A program made the position numbers and the translations under genes. A DNA stretch of 64,000 nt from Actinopolymorpha pittospori (GTDB taxonomy: Bacteria > Actinomycetota > Actinomycetes > Propionibacteriales > Actinopolymorphaceae): positions 10,044,001 to 10,108,000 of the forward strand of contig NZ_JADBEM010000001.1 in the NCBI RefSeq assembly GCF_014873875.1, read 5' to 3'. Shown here piece by piece: positions 50,515 to 59,405 of the stretch (the stretch's first letter is position 1; every line of letters begins with the position of its first letter). Below the pieces are notes generated by a model. The model saw nothing but the letters and a program-made list of their open reading frames with translations, had not been told where the DNA came from and made no database searches.

Positions 50515-50859
50515 TCAACGGTGGGTCACTACCGCCAGCAGGTCGAGCAATCCGACTGCCACGACCAGCGCGACGGCACCGACAGTGAACCCTTTGCGGG
50601 GGAAGAGGGCACCAGCGGGTCCTCCCTGCACACGTCGGTATGCACGATTCGTGACGACCCAGATCGGGACCGTGACGAAAAGTACGGTGAATCCGGCTAC
50701 TTCCGCCCATAGACCAGTCTGTTCCGCCATGCGGACAAGCAGTGCGCCGTTGACGGCCAGGACGAGGACGGTGCGGTTCCATGCCAGCGCGGTGCGTTCG
50801 AGTTGTGCCTCGGCGGAGAACAACCGGCCGGGGTGGCGGCGTCGGCTGGGTCTGACCAT
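50515..50859 (-). CDS. DUF202 small membrane protein
   Basis: A 114-residue protein with the DUF202 signature FSAEAQLERTALAWNRTVLVLAVNGALLVR and three hydrophobic segments (about 29-45, 50-67, 91-108). DUF202 proteins are small membrane proteins without a settled function. It lies 10 bases downstream of a second DUF202-family gene, forming a two-gene unit. ATG 50859 is preceded by a purine-poor region, so the start is moderately sure. Confidence 0.88.
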   Translation of the reverse strand: MVRPSRRRHPGRLFSAEAQLERTALAWNRTVLVLAVNGALLVRMAEQTGLWAEVAGFTVLFVTVPIWVVTNRAYRRVQGGPAGALFPRKGFTVGAVALVVAVGLLDLLAVVTHR

Positions 50860-50869
50860 TCCACACCAC

Positions 50870-51247
50870 CTAGCCGAATGTGATCAAATACACGCCGAGA
50901 ACGAGGACGACGAGGACTGCCAGGGCCAGTCCAAGCGGCAACAGGGTCCTGGGGAGCGGCGCCCCCCGGCGCATCGCGATGAGCGTCCGTCGCCACCGGT
51001 AGTAGGCGCCGACCGAGGTGGCGACTCCGGCCACGGCGAGGACGACGGCGATCACGCGTTTGAGCCAGCCCGGCTCCACGTCGGTCAGGAACTGCGCGGC
51101 GGCTATCCCGGCGGCCCCCAGGGCCAGGCCGGTGCGGAGATAGGCGAGGAAAGTGCGTTCGTTGGCGAGACTGAAGCGGTAGTCTGGCTCGCTCTCGTCC
51201 TCGGCGTCGGCGCCGCCGTCGCGGGCGCCGGCCTCGCCGTCCGACAT
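50870..51247 (-). CDS. DUF202/YidH-family membrane protein
   Basis: A 125-residue YidH-type protein. After an acidic N-terminus (MSDGEAGARDGGADAEDESEPD) come FSLANERTFLAYLRTGLALGAAGIAAAQF and two further helices (IAVVLAVAGVATSVGAYYRWRR and LLPLGLALAVLVVLVLGVYLI). The NERTFLAYLRTGLAL motif is the family hallmark. ATG 51247 is chosen over GTG 51253 because GGAG lies 9 bases before it. It is paired with the next DUF202 gene. The function is unknown. Confidence 0.9.
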   Translation of the reverse strand: MSDGEAGARDGGADAEDESEPDYRFSLANERTFLAYLRTGLALGAAGIAAAQFLTDVEPGWLKRVIAVVLAVAGVATSVGAYYRWRRTLIAMRRGAPLPRTLLPLGLALAVLVVLVLGVYLITFG

Positions 51248-51366
51248 GATCACACTCCGCCTGATCTACCGACAACGCGTCAGCACGAGTCTAGAGTCAT
51301 GGCTGAAACTCGCAGCGGGCAGCGCAGCCGATCAAACGACCCACCAGCCCAGGGGGTTCCTGTCCC

Positions 51367-52701
51367 ATGGACGCATCGCTCACCTCCGATGACCTCGAGC
51401 TTCTTCGGAAGAGTTTCAGCCGTAACCCCGCCTACCGCCTGGTCCAGAACGCCGTGACGCAGACGTCCGTCGACGACCTGGCGCTCGACCGGGAGATCGT
51501 CGTACGGACCGACCACTCGGTCTCCCACCTGCTCGACGACTGGGCGGCGACCAACCAGAAGAGCAGTGGGCGTTGCTGGCTGTTCGCGGGCCTCAACCTG
51601 CTCCGCGTCGACGCGATGCGGAAGATGAACCTCAAGTCCTTCGAGTTCTCCCAGAACCACGTGATGTTCTGGGACAAGCTGGAGCGGGCCAACTACTTCC
51701 TCGAGGCGGTCATCGACACCGCCGACCGGGACGTCGACGACCGTACGGTCGCGTTCCTGCTGAAGGACGTCGCCAACGACGGTGGCCAGTGGAACATGTT
51801 CGCCGCCCTGGTCAAGAAGCACGGGCTGGTGCCCAAGTCCGTGATGCCGGAGACCCAGAGCTCCTCCTCGACCGGCCGGATGAACTCCGTCCTGCGCCGG
51901 CTCCTCCGCCAGGGCGCACGCGACCTGCGTGCGTTGCCGGCCGGTGATCTCGACGCCGCGAGGGAGCACAAGCAGCAGATCCTGGACGTCGTCCACCGGG
52001 TGCTGTGCCTGCATCTCGGCACGCCACCTGAGACCTTCGCCTGGCAGTGGACCGACAAGGACCGCGTGTTCCACCGCGACGGCACGCTGACCCCGCTCGA
52101 GTTCGCCGAGCGCTACGTCACGCTCCCCGTCGAGGACTACGTCTGCCTCGTCCACGACCCGCGCACCACGAGCCCACAGGGGCGGACCTTCACCGTCGAC
52201 CGGCTCGGCAACGTCGTCGGCGGTGGCGCGGTCACCTACCTCAACGTCGACGGCGCGCTGATGAAGCGCCTCGCCAAGCAGACCATCATGGCCGGCGAAC
52301 CGGTGTGGTTCGGCTGCGACGTGGGCAAGATGATGCGCCGCGACATCGGTATCTGGGACGCCGACCTCTACGACCTCGGCGCGATCTACGACACCTCCTT
52401 CGACCTCGACAAGGCCGACCGGCTGCTCTACCAGGAGACAGCCATGACCCACGCGATGCTGTTCACCGGCGTCGACGTCGACGAGGACACCACCCGACGC
52501 TGGCGGGTGGAGAACAGCTGGGGTGACAAGGACGCCGACCACGGCTTCTACACGATGAACGACTCGTGGTTCGACGAGTACGTCTTCGAGATCGCCGTCC
52601 GTCGTGACCAGCTCCCCGAGGAACTCCGAACGGCCCTCGACGAGGATCCGATCGTCCTGCCGGCCTGGGACCCGATGGGAGCACTCGCCCTCGCCCACTG
52701 A
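51367..52701 (+). CDS. pepC: Bleomycin-hydrolase-type aminopeptidase C (peptidase C1B)
   Basis: A 444-residue cytosolic cysteine aminopeptidase. The papain-like triad is complete: Cys70 in NQKSSGRCWLFA, His362 in MTHAMLFTG and Asn383 in VENSWGDK. FEFSQNHVMFWDKLERANYFLE and KKHGLVPKSVMPET are typical of PepC/bleomycin hydrolase. The C-terminus (DPMGALALAH) is the one that sits in the active-site cleft in this family. It removes N-terminal residues from peptides and can inactivate bleomycin-like drugs. AGGGGG lies upstream of ATG 51367, and the gene is divergent from the DUF202 pair. Confidence 0.94.
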   Translation: MDASLTSDDLELLRKSFSRNPAYRLVQNAVTQTSVDDLALDREIVVRTDHSVSHLLDDWAATNQKSSGRCWLFAGLNLLRVDAMRKMNLKSFEFSQNHVMFWDKLERANYFLEAVIDTADRDVDDRTVAFLLKDVANDGGQWNMFAALVKKHGLVPKSVMPETQSSSSTGRMNSVLRRLLRQGARDLRALPAGDLDAAREHKQQILDVVHRVLCLHLGTPPETFAWQWTDKDRVFHRDGTLTPLEFAERYVTLPVEDYVCLVHDPRTTSPQGRTFTVDRLGNVVGGGAVTYLNVDGALMKRLAKQTIMAGEPVWFGCDVGKMMRRDIGIWDADLYDLGAIYDTSFDLDKADRLLYQETAMTHAMLFTGVDVDEDTTRRWRVENSWGDKDADHGFYTMNDSWFDEYVFEIAVRRDQLPEELRTALDEDPIVLPAWDPMGALALAH

Positions 52702-52708
52702 ACCCACT

Positions 52709-52754
52709 GGGCTCACCGACATCACCGGGCTCACTGACATCACTGGGCTCACCC
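52709..52754. repeat. 18-bp tandem repeat after pepC
   Basis: gggctcac-gacatcac units at 52709-52726 and 52727-52744, with a partial third from 52745, repeat every 18 bp just past the pepC stop. The rest of the gap up to 52977 holds the fdhA promoter region, with GGGAGG ahead of the fdhA ATG. Confidence 0.7.
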
Positions 52755-52977
52755 ACCGTGCCCGCCACGATGCGCCGGTCGCGATCGACGCATCGTCGCG
52801 GGGGTGGCGACAGGAGCCGCACCCGCGGACTAGTGTCGAAAAGACAAGCGAGTGCAGACGCCGCCCAGGCTTTCTCCGCGGCGTCCGAGAAGAGTGCGCG
52901 GCGTCAGACACGCCCGCCCCGCCGGTGATCGGCCGACCTGGCAGGCAGAGCCTGCTCGTCGCGGTGGGAGGCAGTCG

Positions 52978-54186
52978 ATGCCAAATAACAAAGGGGTTGT
53001 GTACATCGGTCCGGGAAAGGTCGAAGTACAGGAAATCGCCTATCCGACCCTTGAACTCCGGTCTGGGCCGGGCGTCCCGCCGATGAACGCCGGACGGCAG
53101 TGTCCGCACGGGGTGATCCTGAAGGTCGTCGCCAGCAACATCTGCGGCTCTGACCAGCACATGGTGCGCGGACGCACCACAGCTCCACAGGGGCTCGGCC
53201 TGGGTCACGAAATCACCGGCGAAATCATCGAAAAGGGACGAGACGTCGAATTCTTCAATGTCGGTGACCTGGTCTCGGTTCCGTTCAACGTCGCCTGCGG
53301 GCGTTGCCGCATGTGCAAGGAGGGCAACACCCACGTCTGCCTGAACGTCAACTCCCAACCAGGCGGCGCGTACGGCTACGTCGACATGGGTGGATGGCCA
53401 GGTGGCCAGGCGGACTACGTCATGACGCCCTACGCCGACTGGAACCTGTTGAAGTTCCCTGACAAGGACCAGGCGATGGAGAAGATCCTCGACCTGGCGA
53501 TGCTGGCGGACATCTTCCCGACCGGCTACCACGGCGCGGTGACCGCCGGTGTGGGCGCGGGGTCGACCGTCTACGTCGCCGGGGCGGGACCCGTCGGACT
53601 CGCCGCCGCAGCCGCGGCCTACTTCCTCGGCGCCGCGGTCGTCATCGTCGGCGACTTCAACCAACAACGGCTCGCACAGGCCCGCAGCTTCGGCTGCGAG
53701 ACCGTCGACCTCAACCAGGACGCCACCCTGAGCGCACAGATCGAGCAGATCCTCGGCATTCCCGAGGTGGACGCCGCGATCGACGCCGTGGGCTTCGAGG
53801 CCAAGGGGCAGGGCGGCAGCGCGCAGCCGGCCATCGTGCTGAACTCGATGATGGAGATCACCAGGGCCGCCGGCAAGCTCGGCATCCCGGGTCTCTACGT
53901 CACCGGTGACCCCGGCGCCGAGGACGAGGACGCACGCGTCGGCAGCCTGAAGGTCCGGATGGGCCTCGGCTGGGCGAAGGGGCACGGGTTCACCACTGGG
54001 CAGTGCCCGGTGATGAAGTACCACCGCGGCCTGATGGAGGCGATCCTGCGCGACCGGGTGCAGATCGCGAAGGCGGTGAACGCGACCGTCCTGCCGTTGG
54101 ACGAAGCGCCCGAGGGGTACGCCGACTTCGACCGTGGTGAGGCGAAGAAGTTCGTCCTCGACCCGCACGGCATGCTCACGCGCTGA
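52978..54186 (+). CDS. fdhA: Glutathione-independent formaldehyde dehydrogenase (zinc MDR)
   Basis: A 402-residue zinc-dependent MDR enzyme of the size of Pseudomonas formaldehyde dismutase/dehydrogenase. The catalytic zinc Cys is in SNICGSDQHM, His in GLGHEITG. The structural zinc site is CGRCRMCKEGNTHVC. The NAD motif is GAGPVGLAAAAAA. MGGWPGGQADYVMTPYADWNLL and the long insertion around PGLYVTGDPGAEDEDARVG identify the FdhA subgroup. It oxidises formaldehyde with bound NAD without a thiol cofactor. ATG 52978 has GGGAGG 7 bases upstream. A hairpin terminator follows. Confidence 0.94.
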   Translation: MPNNKGVVYIGPGKVEVQEIAYPTLELRSGPGVPPMNAGRQCPHGVILKVVASNICGSDQHMVRGRTTAPQGLGLGHEITGEIIEKGRDVEFFNVGDLVSVPFNVACGRCRMCKEGNTHVCLNVNSQPGGAYGYVDMGGWPGGQADYVMTPYADWNLLKFPDKDQAMEKILDLAMLADIFPTGYHGAVTAGVGAGSTVYVAGAGPVGLAAAAAAYFLGAAVVIVGDFNQQRLAQARSFGCETVDLNQDATLSAQIEQILGIPEVDAAIDAVGFEAKGQGGSAQPAIVLNSMMEITRAAGKLGIPGLYVTGDPGAEDEDARVGSLKVRMGLGWAKGHGFTTGQCPVMKYHRGLMEAILRDRVQIAKAVNATVLPLDEAPEGYADFDRGEAKKFVLDPHGMLTR

Positions 54187-54218
54187 CCTACGCGCTGACC
54201 TGATCGCCGGCCCACGCC

Positions 54219-54264
54219 GACCCGGTGGTGCGGCGCCCTGATCCCGGGGCGCCACCACCGGGTC
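54219..54264 (+). terminator. Terminator hairpin after fdhA
   Basis: gacccggtggtg pairs with caccaccgggtc, and ggcgccc pairs with gggcgcc after a small bulge, 33 bases past the fdhA stop. Confidence 0.75.
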
Positions 54265-54464
54265 GCCTGTGTGCGCGGGGCTCGGGTGAGGCGTTTCGCG
54301 CGGGCGCGACTCGGATCGCCCGAGTACATGCCGCACACTTCCGGTAGCCCCGGACCCTACTTTCGTCGGGCGGCCCAACCCACCTTGGCGGCTATCGGCG
54401 GCCGCCGCGATCCGGTGGAATCACGGACGACCACCTGTCCGACTCCAGATCCGGAGCGACCGCC

Positions 54465-56246
54465 ATGAAGTCCCGTAGACGCTGGACCCTCTGGCTTCCA
54501 GCCGCGTTGACCAGTCTTGCCGCCGGTGGCCTGATGCTGCCAGGCGCCGCCGCCGCGGCGTCCCCGCCGTCCCCGACATCGGCTCCGACCATGTCCCTGA
54601 CATCCCCCGTCTCCACGGCCGTCTCAGCCGCCGTCCCGGCAGATCGCAACGTCGACTTGTCAGTCAGCAAGGCCGAATTGACAGGACGGCCGGTCGTACG
54701 CACCGACCGCGGCCTCGTGGAGGGTACGGCGACCAAGGAGTACGAGTACTTCCAGGGCATCCCCTACGCCGCGCCGCCGGTGGGTCCGCTGCGCTGGAAG
54801 GCACCCCAGCCCGCGCCGGCCTGGCGTGGTGTCCGCTCCGCGACGACGCCCGGAGGCCCCTGCGCGCAGGGGCCCGGCGAGATCCCCGGCGGGACCACGA
54901 ACGAGGACTGCCTCTACCTCAACGTCACCAGCTCGACCGGGGCCGCGTCCACGAACACGTCCACGAGCGCGGCGAAGAGCGGCACCAAGGCCAAGGCCAA
55001 GGCGCGTCCCCGCCCGGTCATCGTCTGGGTCCACGGTGGCGGCTTCACCTCGGGTGCCGGCAGCAACTACGACCCCCGCAAGCTCGCGGTCAGGGGCGAC
55101 GCCGTGGTCGTCACCCTCAACTACCGGCTCGGGGTCTTCGGCTTCTTCGCCCACCCGGGCCTGCCCGGCTCGGGAACGTTCGGGCTGCAGGACCAGATCG
55201 CCGCCCTTGGCTGGGTGCACCGCAACATCGCGGCCTTCGGCGGCGACCCGCACAACGTCACCATGGCGGGTGAGTCCGCGGGCGGCATGAGCACCTGCGC
55301 GTTCCTGACCAGCCCCGCGGCGAAGGGGCTCTTCGACAAGGCCATCATGCAGAGCGGATCGTGCATGCTGAACTGGCCGACCAACACGTGGTACCCGGGC
55401 CTGGAGCGATTCGGGCCGTACGCACCGCTCTCGGAGGTCGAGGACTTCGGCAACGAGACCGCGAACGAGCTGGGATGCACCGACCCGAAGACCGCGGTCA
55501 CCTGCCTGCGCCGGCTCCCGGCCGCGACCGTGCTCGGCACCCAGATGCCCTACAACCGGCCGGCCTACGACACTCCCCTGCTGCCGACCGACCCGGCGGA
55601 CGCACTGCGAGCCGGACACTTCACCCGGATCCCCGTGATCTCCGGCGGAAACCGTGACGAGGGGGCCGGCAACGCGGCCGCCCTCGAGACGAACGGGCAC
55701 CTCACCGAGCAGGCCTACCTCGATCTCCTCACCGACACCTTCGGCGCGGACAACGGCGCGCGGGTCGCGCAGCGGTACCCCGCCTCCGCCTACGCCTCAC
55801 CGGCGCAGGCCTGGGCCGCCGTCATCACCGACCAACCCTGGTCGTGCCCGACCCTGACCGGCGACGGGCTGCTCGCCGCCAGGACCACCACCTACGCCTA
55901 CGAGTTCGCCGACCGTACGGCACCCAACCTCGGCGCGCCGCCGCCCGCGGGCTTCCAGCTCGGCGCCGCGCACGCCTTCGACCTGCCCTACGTCTTCGAC
56001 TTCAGCAGCCTTTTCGACCTGCGGCCGGACCAGCAGCGCCTGTCCGACCAGATGATCGAGTACTGGACGCGGTTCGCGACGACGGGGAACCCGAACGGTC
56101 CCGGCCTGCCGACCTGGCGGCCGTTCCGCGCCGGCGCCTCGGCGCCGAGCGTGCTCTCCTTCGCGACCGAAGCAGACGGCGGTGTGCGGCCGGTCGACCT
56201 GGCCGCGCGGCACCGGTGCGACCTGTGGTCGAGCCTCACCGACTGA
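54465..56246 (+). CDS. Secreted type-B carboxylesterase
   Basis: A 593-residue alpha/beta hydrolase. The signal peptide is MKSRRRWTLWLPAALTSLAAGG..AAAA with cleavage near residue 32. The esterase domain starts VRTDRGLVEGTATKEYEYFQGIPYA and has NEDCLYLNV, oxyanion HGGGFTSGA, the nucleophile Ser271 in GESAGG and a late His in GAAHAFDLPYVFD. A Ser/Thr/Lys-rich insertion (about 160-185, with KAKAKAR) interrupts the fold before the HGGG strand. It probably hydrolyses carboxyl esters outside the cell. ATG 54465 precedes the signal peptide. Its last 11 bases overlap the convergent APH-like gene. Confidence 0.92.
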   Translation: MKSRRRWTLWLPAALTSLAAGGLMLPGAAAAASPPSPTSAPTMSLTSPVSTAVSAAVPADRNVDLSVSKAELTGRPVVRTDRGLVEGTATKEYEYFQGIPYAAPPVGPLRWKAPQPAPAWRGVRSATTPGGPCAQGPGEIPGGTTNEDCLYLNVTSSTGAASTNTSTSAAKSGTKAKAKARPRPVIVWVHGGGFTSGAGSNYDPRKLAVRGDAVVVTLNYRLGVFGFFAHPGLPGSGTFGLQDQIAALGWVHRNIAAFGGDPHNVTMAGESAGGMSTCAFLTSPAAKGLFDKAIMQSGSCMLNWPTNTWYPGLERFGPYAPLSEVEDFGNETANELGCTDPKTAVTCLRRLPAATVLGTQMPYNRPAYDTPLLPTDPADALRAGHFTRIPVISGGNRDEGAGNAAALETNGHLTEQAYLDLLTDTFGADNGARVAQRYPASAYASPAQAWAAVITDQPWSCPTLTGDGLLAARTTTYAYEFADRTAPNLGAPPPAGFQLGAAHAFDLPYVFDFSSLFDLRPDQQRLSDQMIEYWTRFATTGNPNGPGLPTWRPFRAGASAPSVLSFATEADGGVRPVDLAARHRCDLWSSLTD

Positions 56247-57312
56247 CGGTGCGGCCCACATCGGGTTGATCGGCCGGCGGGCCGGGAGCGTGCGGGAAGA
56301 GTTCCGCGACGCTCCCGAGCTCGCCGGTCACCGCATGGGCGCCGAGTGCGGAGACCTCGGCCGCCCCGTCCGCGCTGAGATAGGCCGCCGGGGACTTGCC
56401 GTGGACGCGGGCCAACAGCAGCGCGCCGGTGTGGCGTACGACGGCGGCCTCGTCCACAGCCAGGCCACCGGCAGCGGCGTACTCCGCCCGGAACGCGTCC
56501 GCGCAGGCCAGCAGCTCCGCGGCACACCGGGCGCCTGCCGACCCGGTGGTGGACAGGTGGACCGCCTTCATCACCAGGTGGTGCAGCAGGAACGCCACGT
56601 CGAAGACCGGATTGCCCGCGTGCGCCACCTCGAAGTCGAGCACCCACAGGTCGGCGGCGGGAGTACCGGAGGCGTCGGCAGCGCCGACGGCCGCACCGAC
56701 CAGGACGTTCTTGGGCGAGAAGTCGCCGTGCACCAGGCACGACTGCCGGGTCAGGAGTTCGTCCAGACAGGCGAGCACCGGCTCGGCGAGGTCGGGCCGG
56801 CGGGCGGCGACGGTCCGGTGGTAGGGATCACCGCGTAGTTCCAGGAACATCGTCAGGTCGCCGTAGGTCGCGAGGCGCTCGGGGGCACCCGCGGAGGAGG
56901 CGTGCCAGGTGCCGAGGACCCGCCCGAGGGTGGCGCCCGCCGCGACGTCGACGCGGCCACCGAGCAGCACGGACCGCCACTCCGCCCAGCCAGGCGGGGC
57001 CGCGGTCATGGTGAGGACGAACTCGCTCGGGTCGTAGTCGAGGAGCCGGGGCAGGTGACCGGGTGTGAGGTCGGCGAGCCAGCCCAGCGCGGCCGCCTCG
57101 ACCCCAGCGCGTTCCTGCCGGGCGGGCCACTCGTCGGCCACCGCCAGGAAAGGCAGCGGCTGCTTGACGACGTACCGCACCCCACCGGCATACACCAGGA
57201 ACGTCGCCCCGCTGACCCCGCCGGCGAGAACCGTGGCTGTCGTGGGCGTGTCCGGGGTAATGACACCCCGACCGTGCAGAAAGGACGTCACGGTGTCGAC
57301 GCTGAGTCGCAC
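56236..57312 (-). CDS. APH-fold phosphotransferase (aminoglycoside/choline-kinase-like)
   Basis: A 358-residue kinase of the APH superfamily. It has a Gly-rich loop LAGGVSGATFLVYAGGVRYVVKQ with the ATP-binding Lys, the catalytic loop HGDFSPKNVL, and the metal-binding LDFEVAHAGNPVFDVAFLLHH. The substrate is unknown. Family members phosphorylate aminoglycosides, choline, homoserine or methylthioribose. GTG 57312 has GAGGAGG 8 bases upstream. The frame is open to 57456 but without conserved sequence. It is convergent with the esterase and divergent from the histidine kinase. Nothing nearby indicates drug resistance. Confidence 0.87.
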   Translation of the reverse strand: MRLSVDTVTSFLHGRGVITPDTPTTATVLAGGVSGATFLVYAGGVRYVVKQPLPFLAVADEWPARQERAGVEAAALGWLADLTPGHLPRLLDYDPSEFVLTMTAAPPGWAEWRSVLLGGRVDVAAGATLGRVLGTWHASSAGAPERLATYGDLTMFLELRGDPYHRTVAARRPDLAEPVLACLDELLTRQSCLVHGDFSPKNVLVGAAVGAADASGTPAADLWVLDFEVAHAGNPVFDVAFLLHHLVMKAVHLSTTGSAGARCAAELLACADAFRAEYAAAGGLAVDEAAVVRHTGALLLARVHGKSPAAYLSADGAAEVSALGAHAVTGELGSVAELFPHAPGPPADQPDVGRTVSR

Positions 57313-57419
57313 GGGACCGCCTCCTCGCGCTGGTGGGCGACCGGTAGGGCAAACCCCACCAGGGAACCAGGAGTCCACCGGATGGAGGAAGCCCCCGTCC
57401 CGCACGTACTGTCCCTGAC

Positions 57420-58715
57420 ATGACCAGCACCCCTGCAGCCGACCAGCGCGCCGCACGAGGTTACTTCCACCAACTCGGCGTACGTTCCCTCTACGTCCTC
57501 GTTGGATTTCCGCTCGCCATCGTCCGTTTCGTGGTGTTGATGACGATGCTGGCCGTCGGGATCGCCACCAGCGTCGTATTCGTCGGGCTGCCGGTACTGG
57601 CCGGCACGATGCAGGTGGCCCGCGGCTTCGCCTTCGTCGACCGGGCCCGGCTGTCGCAGGTCCAGGGCTGGCCGGCCCGGCGCCCGGCCTACCACGGAGT
57701 CCAGAGCCGGACGTGGTTCGGCCGGCTGCTGGCCCCCGTGCGGCAGGGGCAGTCCTGGGCGGACTGGGGCCACGGCGTCCTGGGGCTCTTCCCGGCGGTG
57801 TTCGGCTTCGCCTTCACGCTGGCCTGGTGGGCGGCCTCGCTGGCCGGTGTCACGGCCTTCGCCTACATCTGGATCCTGGAACGAACCGTCGGCTACGAGG
57901 GACTCGGCACGCTGCTCGGCCTGGGTGACGCCTGGCAGATCGACGCCGGCATCAGCACCGGCCTTGGCTTCATCTTCCTGTTGACCCTGCCGGCCGTGGT
58001 CAAGGGATCTTCGGCGATGAACGCCGCCCTGGCCCGGGCCATGCTGACCAGCGACCGGGTGGCTGACCTGCACGGTCAGGTCTCCCACCTGACCGAGAGC
58101 CGCGACGCCGCGGTCTCGGCCGAGGCGTCGGCGTTGCGGAGGCTGGAGCGGGACATCCACGACGGCCCGCAGCAGCGGCTGGTCCGCCTCGCGATGGACC
58201 TGTCGGCGGCACAGCGACGGCTGGCGAAGGACCCTTCCACCGTGCAGCCGATGCTGGCCGAGGCGATCACCGCGACCAGGGAGACGCTGGACGAGTTGCG
58301 TGCCCTGTCCCGCGGCATCGCCCCGCCGATCCTCGCCGACCGGGGACTGCGGGCCGCGCTCGCCGCCGTCGCCGGACGCTCGATCGTTCCGGTCCACCTG
58401 GACGTCGACCTGCCGGACGGGGTCCGCCTGCCGCTGATGGTCGAGAACGCCGCGTACTTCCTGGTCGCCGAGGCGCTCACCAACGTCGCCAAGCACAGCA
58501 GTGCCACCAGCTGTTCGGTGCAGGTGACCCGGGAAGGGCCCGTCGTGCGGGTCATCGTGAGCGACAACGGCATCGGCGGGGCGCACACCGCGAAGGGGCA
58601 CGGTCTCGCCGGGCTCACCGACCGGGTGCGGGCCGTGGGAGGGTTGCTCACAGTCGTCAGCCCGGTCGGCGGGCCGACCATCCTCACCGCAGAGTTGCCC
58701 TGGGAGGCCTCGTGA
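57420..58715 (+). CDS. Sensor histidine kinase (NarL/DegS class)
   Basis: A 431-residue kinase. The N-terminal membrane sensor has hydrophobic segments at about 21-65 and 118-200. A coiled-coil linker leads to the HisKA_3 dimerisation box RRLERDIHDGPQQRLV with phospho-acceptor His247. The HATPase domain has VAEALTNVAKHSSAT, DNGIGGA and GHGLAGLTDRV. The signal is unknown. The sensor resembles the four-helix domain found in many actinobacterial two-component kinases. The next gene, 40 bases on, is its response regulator. ATG 57420 is clear. Confidence 0.92.
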   Translation: MTSTPAADQRAARGYFHQLGVRSLYVLVGFPLAIVRFVVLMTMLAVGIATSVVFVGLPVLAGTMQVARGFAFVDRARLSQVQGWPARRPAYHGVQSRTWFGRLLAPVRQGQSWADWGHGVLGLFPAVFGFAFTLAWWAASLAGVTAFAYIWILERTVGYEGLGTLLGLGDAWQIDAGISTGLGFIFLLTLPAVVKGSSAMNAALARAMLTSDRVADLHGQVSHLTESRDAAVSAEASALRRLERDIHDGPQQRLVRLAMDLSAAQRRLAKDPSTVQPMLAEAITATRETLDELRALSRGIAPPILADRGLRAALAAVAGRSIVPVHLDVDLPDGVRLPLMVENAAYFLVAEALTNVAKHSSATSCSVQVTREGPVVRVIVSDNGIGGAHTAKGHGLAGLTDRVRAVGGLLTVVSPVGGPTILTAELPWEAS

Positions 58716-58755
58716 ACGCCAGTCGGTTCGGTACCACCGGTCGGACGGAGACGCC

Positions 58756-59394
58756 GTGCGAGTCGTGATCGCCGAGGACTCGGTCCTCCTGCGCGAGGGG
58801 TTGGTCCGGTTGCTGGAGGAGGCCGACCACACCGTGGTGGCGACCGTGGGAGACGGGCCGTCCCTGGTGGAGGCCGTCCTCGCCCACAAGCCTGACGTCT
58901 CGGTGGTCGACGTCCGGATGCCACCCACCCACACCGACGAGGGGCTGCGGGCAGCGATCGAGGTACGCCGCCAGCTCCCCGGCGCCCCCGTGCTCGTCCT
59001 CTCCCAGTACGTCGAGGAGTCCTACGCCACCGACCTGGTGGCGGACCGGGTCGGGGCGGTCGGCTACCTGCTCAAGGACCGGGTGGTCGATGTCGACGAG
59101 TTCCTCGACGGTCTCGCCAGGGTGGCGGCCGGTGGCACCGTGCTCGACTCCGATGTCGTCTCCCAGCTCCTGGTCGCCCGCCGCGACCCGCTCTCCACCC
59201 TCACCCCGCGGGAGCGTGAGGTGCTCGCCCTGATGGCCGAGGGGCGCACCAACACCGCGATCTGCCAGCGTCTGGTGGTGAGCGAGGGCGCGGTGGAGAA
59301 GCACATCGGCAACATCTTCGCCAAGCTCGGCCTGGCCCAGTCGGAGTCCGACCACCGCCGGGTGATGGCGGTGCTCACCTACCTCCGCCCCTGA
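58756..59394 (+). CDS. LuxR/NarL-type response regulator
   Basis: A 212-residue regulator. The receiver domain has the acidic pair in VIAEDSVLLREG, phospho-Asp52 in VSVVDVRMPP and Lys in GYLLKDR. The LuxR-type helix-turn-helix (about 150-205) has LTPREREVLALMAEGRTNTAICQRLVVSEGAVEKHIGNIFAKLGL. It is the partner of the histidine kinase just upstream. The start is GTG 58756. It is convergent with the zinc alcohol dehydrogenase, only 11 bases apart, with no hairpin between them. Confidence 0.93.
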   Translation: MRVVIAEDSVLLREGLVRLLEEADHTVVATVGDGPSLVEAVLAHKPDVSVVDVRMPPTHTDEGLRAAIEVRRQLPGAPVLVLSQYVEESYATDLVADRVGAVGYLLKDRVVDVDEFLDGLARVAAGGTVLDSDVVSQLLVARRDPLSTLTPREREVLALMAEGRTNTAICQRLVVSEGAVEKHIGNIFAKLGLAQSESDHRRVMAVLTYLRP

Positions 59395-59405
59395 CCGGAG
59401 TCGAC

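Noticed and set aside
51280..54378. 1032-codon minus-strand frame opposite pepC and fdhA
   Set aside because: Both plus-strand genes have complete catalytic motifs. The antisense frame spans two unrelated genes and is a codon-bias artefact.
56236..57312. Aminoglycoside resistance gene
   Set aside because: The HGD and DFE-type motifs only establish the APH fold. No resistance context is present and the family has many metabolic kinases.
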